DNA from: Methanomassiliicoccales archaeon
Lineage (GTDB): Archaea > Thermoplasmatota > Thermoplasmata > Methanomassiliicoccales > UBA472
Assembly (NCBI GenBank): GCA_028679935.1
Contig: JAJRAL010000094.1
Location: forward strand, 1 to 8,973
Length of the DNA stretch: 8,973 nt
Direction: 5' to 3'
This document shows, in pieces, positions 5,738-8,973 of this stretch. How positions within the stretch are numbered: the stretch's first letter is position 1; each line of letters opens with the position of its first letter. Under the pieces are notes generated by a model. That model ran no database searches. It saw only the letters and a list, made by a program, of their open reading frames with translations, and was not told the origin of the DNA. Made by a program: the position numbers and the translations under genes.

Positions 5738-6628
5738 ATGATGAAGTTCTCGAACGGTCAGACGATTCTTGATATCGGCGGAACCAGGTTCGGCGGGCAG
5801 CCAGGGAAGAGAAGGACGGTGCTGCTCGGATCGCTCTTCTACCCGGGCCATTCGATGGTCGAGGACCGTGTGAGGGGAAAGTGCAAACCCGGGAGCATCG
5901 AGGCGGCGCTCCATCGGCTCGAGTCTGCGATGGAAGAGACCGGTACCCCAGCCGGCGTCATGGTGTACGCCGAGACGGAGGAGGCGATGGTCTCCTACCT
6001 ACACCAGGTCGCAGATCTCACCAAAATGCCGATCTTCATCGACTCGCCGAGCTGGCACGTAAGGGTCGCCGGTTGCGCCGAGGCGAACGCCACCGGGCTC
6101 GGCGACAGGGTCGTTTACAATACCGTCAACGCGGGCGTGAGCCAAAAGGAGCTGGAGGGGCTCAGGGGGGCGGGGGTGAAGGCGGCGGTCCTGCTCGGCT
6201 TCAACCCGATGGACATCACCCTCAAGGGCAAGGTCTACCTGCTCGAGAACGGAGGAGGCCTGATGGAGGGGGGGATGATCGACGCCGTCAAGCAGGCCGG
6301 TGTGGAGAAGCTCCTGCTCGACGCGGCGGTCATGGCCTCGGAACAGAACGCTGGCGTGGCGTTGAGGGCGATCACCCTCTACAAGGCGAAGTGGGGCCTC
6401 CCAAGCGGGTGCGCGCTGCACAACGCCGTGGAGTCGTTCGCCCCGTTGGCGAAGCTCCAAGGAGAGGACCGCAAGATATACCGATACGTCGACGTCGCCT
6501 CGGTCGTGATGCCGATGATGGCCGGAGCGGATTTCGTCATGTACGGGCCGATCGAGTATGCCCGGAGGGCGATGCACGCGGCCGCGTTCGCCGACGAGAT
6601 GCTCGCTCAGTCGGTGGCGGATATCTAG
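5738..6628 (+). CDS. mtrH: MtrH-like methyltransferase (TIM barrel)
   Basis: Homologous to MtrH, the cytoplasmic subunit that moves the methyl group between methyl-tetrahydromethanopterin and the cobalamin of MtrA. The 296 residues are slightly shorter than typical MtrH (about 310) and show its landmarks: TILDIGGTRFGGQPG (9-23), TVLLGSLFYPGHSMVED, VVYNTVNAGV, LLGFNPMD, GVEKLLLDAAV, and WGLPSGCALHNAVESF. ATG 5738 immediately follows the TGA of the mtrA-like gene, so the two are cotranscribed and probably made in equal amounts; a second ATG three bases on is possible. Because its partner is soluble and no other Mtr subunit is nearby, it may act in a non-pumping methyl transfer. MtrH relatives also include enzymes acting on non-pterin methyl donors such as glycine betaine, so the substrate cannot be fixed from sequence. 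It ends 14 bp from the convergent hydrolase gene. Confidence 0.9.
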   Translation: MMKFSNGQTILDIGGTRFGGQPGKRRTVLLGSLFYPGHSMVEDRVRGKCKPGSIEAALHRLESAMEETGTPAGVMVYAETEEAMVSYLHQVADLTKMPIFIDSPSWHVRVAGCAEANATGLGDRVVYNTVNAGVSQKELEGLRGAGVKAAVLLGFNPMDITLKGKVYLLENGGGLMEGGMIDAVKQAGVEKLLLDAAVMASEQNAGVALRAITLYKAKWGLPSGCALHNAVESFAPLAKLQGEDRKIYRYVDVASVVMPMMAGADFVMYGPIEYARRAMHAAAFADEMLAQSVADI

Positions 6629-6642
6629 TCGAACTGCCGGGT

Positions 6643-7500
6643 TCAAGCGAGGTCGATCTCGCTCCCCGCGGGCATTAGCTCGAATCCGACGAACCGGTCC
6701 GAGATCATCTTCATCGCTTCGAAGCCGGTGCAATGCATCGGCGCGATCCTTTCGACCCCGAGGTTCTTCAGCTGGTCCATCGTCTTTCGCACCCTCTCGG
6801 CCGTCGCGTTGGCAAGGTGGAAGCCGCCAAGGACCATGTAGACCTTGCCGCCGGTCGCCTTGCGCGCGTGTGTCACGATGTTCACGATGCCGTGGTGCGC
6901 GCAGCCAGCGATGACGACCAGTCCCTTGCGCGTCGCGAGATAGACCGCTTGCTCGTCGTTCACGGCGTCCTCGAACACCTTCCCTTCCTCTTCCCTGAGG
7001 AAGTTCACCGGCGCCTCGAAGTCCGTGACGCGGGGCACCTCGCCGGATATCCTGATCCCGGGAATGATCTCGGTCAGCGAGTTGACGAAGTGCAGCTGCG
7101 TCTTCCCCAGCGCGTCGATGATCCTCTGTGGGGCTGAGATGTCGGTCTTGATCTCCCCGTAGGTCGCGTACCGCTTGCCGACGAACGTCTTCGGATGGGT
7201 GTAGATCGGTACGCCCGCCTCGATCAGGGGGCCGAGGCCGCCAACGTGGTCGTAGTGGCCGTGCGTGATGATCGCCGCGGTGATGTCCTTCGGCTCCAGG
7301 CCGGAGTTGCGGAGGTTGTTCGTGAAGGCGTACTCGCTGCCCCCCGCGTCGATGACGACCCGCTGCCCCGCCTCCGTTTCGACCAGCATCGAGAAGCCCT
7401 GCTCCGCGACGAAGTGCTTCTCCGGCGTCTCGAGGCGGCGGACGAGCCTCGATTGGCAAGTGAACCCGCTCATGTTGTCGACGAGGGTGACGAGCCTCAC
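6643..7500 (-). CDS. Metallo-beta-lactamase-fold hydrolase (COG1237-like)
   Basis: A 285-residue metal-dependent hydrolase of the MBL superfamily. Metal ligands are visible: THGHYDHVGG (residues 79-88, HxHxDH), GCAHHG (199-204), GGFHL (225-229) and a C-terminal HCTG (256-259), the set typical of COG1237. A member of this group in Methanocaldococcus (MJ0301) is the dihydropterin-ribofuranosylaminobenzene-phosphate synthase of methanopterin biosynthesis; many others are uncharacterised, so I do not assign that reaction. The start is GTG 7500: it overlaps the ramA stop as GTGA, has GGGAGGAG about 6 bases upstream, and gives the normal family N-terminus; a longer frame from 7680 would merely overlap ramA. 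Coupling to ramA points to a role tied to corrinoid methyltransferase upkeep or to a methylated or pterin substrate, by inference only. Confidence 0.9.
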   Translation of the reverse strand: MRLVTLVDNMSGFTCQSRLVRRLETPEKHFVAEQGFSMLVETEAGQRVVIDAGGSEYAFTNNLRNSGLEPKDITAAIITHGHYDHVGGLGPLIEAGVPIYTHPKTFVGKRYATYGEIKTDISAPQRIIDALGKTQLHFVNSLTEIIPGIRISGEVPRVTDFEAPVNFLREEEGKVFEDAVNDEQAVYLATRKGLVVIAGCAHHGIVNIVTHARKATGGKVYMVLGGFHLANATAERVRKTMDQLKNLGVERIAPMHCTGFEAMKMISDRFVGFELMPAGSEIDLA

Positions 7501-8973
7501 GCCGTCTCCTCCCTGCGGACGACCTTGAGGTCGCTGAACCTGAACACCGACTCGGGACAGACCGACTCGCAGTTCTTGCAGGCCGTGCCGAGGCAATACT
7601 CGGTGACGATGCGCACGCGGAACTTGCCCTCCGCCACCTTCTCGACGCGCAGGGCGCGCTCTGGGCACTCCCGCATGCACTTCTTGCAGCCCTTGCAGCC
7701 CTCGAACTCGCCGAGGAGGTAGACGCCGACGTGGTCGAGCGTCTTCAGCCCCTTGTCGCCGAGGATGGGTATGTCGGAGGAGACGATACGCAGGGTCTCC
7801 TTCGGTCTCTGGATCGGCGGCAGGGGGCGATAGCCCTTGTCTATCATCATCCGGTTGAACAACTCGAACGGCATTCCCTCAAGCCAGTAGGCGATCTCGT
7901 TGACGTAGATGTCCTCGAAGATCTTGCTCGTCGCGAACATGATGTGCTTCGCCGCCATGCTGTCCGCGACCGATTGCATCTCGTCCATCGCCTCGTCCTG
8001 GACCAGCAGGTCGTAGGCCATCATCAGCGAGGTGTTGCCGCACTGGTAGGTGCGCTCCAGGACCCTCGGCACCAGCCCGACGGTCTGCGCCTTGATCGGG
8101 TCGACATACGTGCCCGACGCTCCGGCGAGGTACATCGCCTTCAGGCTGAACTCGTCGATTCCGACCTCCTCGATCAGCGTCCGGTGCCCGGCGCGTATCG
8201 CGCCCATGGCCTTGCCGGCCTCGAGCACGTCGTGCTCGGTGATGAAAACGCCATCCTGGAGGTGGATCTTCTTGTCCGGCGTGTCCAGGGTCGGAAGCTT
8301 GATGATCCCGGTCTCGAGGCCGAGGGCGACCGCCGCCACGACTCCGGTGCCGGTGATTCCTCTCGCCTTGATCTCGCTCGTGACGAGCCCCTTGCCGCTC
8401 ACGACGTCCATGCTCGCACCCTTCGTCGGCTTGAGCCTCTCATCGAGGACGTAGTTCTGCCAGGTGCCGTCAGGATTTACCGCCAGGTCTGAGATCGCGT
8501 GCGGCGCAGCGAGCATCCCGTACTCGATGCTCTGTCCCTCCATCGCCGGTCCCGCGGCTGCGGAGCCGGTGTAGAGTTCGCCGTCGACGTACAGCCCCAT
8601 CTCGGCGTTGGTGCCGTAGTCGGTCACCATGCAGGTCTCGTTGCGCTCGAGCATGTGCGACTTGATGATCATGGCCAGCGCGTCAGCGCCGATCTCGTGG
8701 CGGATGGAAGGCGGGATCCTGATCTCGCATTCCGGATGAACGGAATTCAGGCCGAGGTCGGATGCGACCCGGGTGTGCGCCCTTCTCTCCGGCACTTTGA
8801 CGTTGAGGCGCCTGAGCAACGATTGCCCCGCGTACGCCAGGTCTCGCACCTCGATGTTCTCGAACATGGAGAGCTGCGCCGGGTTGCCGCAGATCGCCAT
8901 GTGGGTGATCTCCTTGGGATCGGTCATGTGGAGGCCGATGAGCCTATCGACCGTCTCCGCGATGATGCGGTGC
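7497..8973 (-). CDS. ramA: RamA-type reductive activator of corrinoid proteins (partial, 5' end beyond window)
   Basis: RamA is an ATP-dependent iron-sulfur protein that reduces inactive Co(II) corrinoid proteins to Co(I) in methyltransferase systems. The 491 visible residues include the actin-like (ASKHA, DUF4445) domain: MAICGNPAQLSMF, DLAYAG, VTDYGTNAEMGLYVDG, the glycine-rich GITGTGVVAAVALGLETG and YLAGASGTYVDP. It ends in a two-cluster ferredoxin domain: CKGCKKCMRECPE, then CLGTACKNCESVCPE, giving eight cysteines for two [4Fe-4S] clusters. Methanosarcina RamA is about 540 residues, so some 50 N-terminal residues are missing past the right edge; the frame stays open to base 8973 above the internal ATG 8927. 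Its stop overlaps the start of the hydrolase gene. Likely clients are the MtrA-like protein in this window or corrinoid proteins encoded further right. Confidence 0.93.
   Translation of the reverse strand, partial: HRIIAETVDRLIGLHMTDPKEITHMAICGNPAQLSMFENIEVRDLAYAGQSLLRRLNVKVPERRAHTRVASDLGLNSVHPECEIRIPPSIRHEIGADALAMIIKSHMLERNETCMVTDYGTNAEMGLYVDGELYTGSAAAGPAMEGQSIEYGMLAAPHAISDLAVNPDGTWQNYVLDERLKPTKGASMDVVSGKGLVTSEIKARGITGTGVVAAVALGLETGIIKLPTLDTPDKKIHLQDGVFITEHDVLEAGKAMGAIRAGHRTLIEEVGIDEFSLKAMYLAGASGTYVDPIKAQTVGLVPRVLERTYQCGNTSLMMAYDLLVQDEAMDEMQSVADSMAAKHIMFATSKIFEDIYVNEIAYWLEGMPFELFNRMMIDKGYRPLPPIQRPKETLRIVSSDIPILGDKGLKTLDHVGVYLLGEFEGCKGCKKCMRECPERALRVEKVAEGKFRVRIVTEYCLGTACKNCESVCPESVFRFSDLKVVRREETA

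Noticed and set aside
5999..7459. Long minus-strand open frame (486 codons) across mtrH and the hydrolase gene
   Set aside because: Arg/Pro/His-rich composition typical of an antisense or off-frame reading of G+C-rich genes; it overlaps two well-supported families and has no recognisable domain.
7501..7680. N-terminal extension of the hydrolase frame up to 7680
   Set aside because: It would overlap the conserved ferredoxin domain of ramA; the GTG at 7500 has a ribosome binding site and gives the normal family N-terminus.
8925..8927. ATG 8927 as the true start of ramA
   Set aside because: The frame stays open to the window edge with RamA-like sequence upstream, and the family needs about 50 more N-terminal residues.

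Overview
The window (about 60% G+C, with AT-rich intergenic gaps) comes from a methanogenic archaeon. The decisive marker is the 5' part of mcrB (methyl-coenzyme M reductase beta subunit) at the left edge. Next to it are ycaO and tfuA homologues of the pair known to install thioglycine in McrA, and at the right edge a RamA-type reductive activator of corrinoid proteins. RamA plus an MtrA/MtrH pair without other Mtr subunits suggests methyl-group-based (methylotrophic) methanogenesis. High G+C makes a Methanomassiliicoccales-like or related Thermoplasmatota lineage my best guess. That placement is inference; the mcrB assignment is not.

Layout: (1) 1-1103, minus: mcrB, truncated by the window start; the rest of the mcr cluster presumably lies to the left. 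(2) 1104-1443: AT-rich control region with a probable mcrB promoter, a perfect 17-bp palindrome just upstream of its TATA box, a long leader, an imperfect direct repeat and a hairpin/T-tract terminator pointing the 'wrong' way (plus strand). (3) 1444-3818, minus: lrp/asnC-type regulator, then ycaO, then tfuA, reading toward mcrB and probably forming an operon (ycaO and tfuA overlap as ATGA). (4) 3985-4677, minus: a cysteine-containing DUF169 protein with a U-rich terminator downstream. (5) 4970-6628, plus: back-to-back mtrA-like and mtrH-like genes with their own promoter. (6) 6643-8973, minus: ramA (5' end beyond the window) overlapping by GTGA a metallo-beta-lactamase-fold hydrolase gene, convergent with mtrH.

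How they may work together: Mcr makes methane, and YcaO/TfuA mature its alpha subunit, possibly under local Lrp-type control. The MtrH-like protein would move a methyl group between a donor or acceptor (a methyl-pterin or an unidentified methylated compound) and the cobalamin of the MtrA-like protein. That MtrA keeps the cobalt-ligand histidine but has a soluble C-terminal domain where the membrane anchor should be, so it cannot be an ordinary part of the Na+-pumping Mtr complex. RamA would reduce cobalt that has slipped to the inactive Co(II) state. The roles of the DUF169 protein and the hydrolase are not known from sequence.
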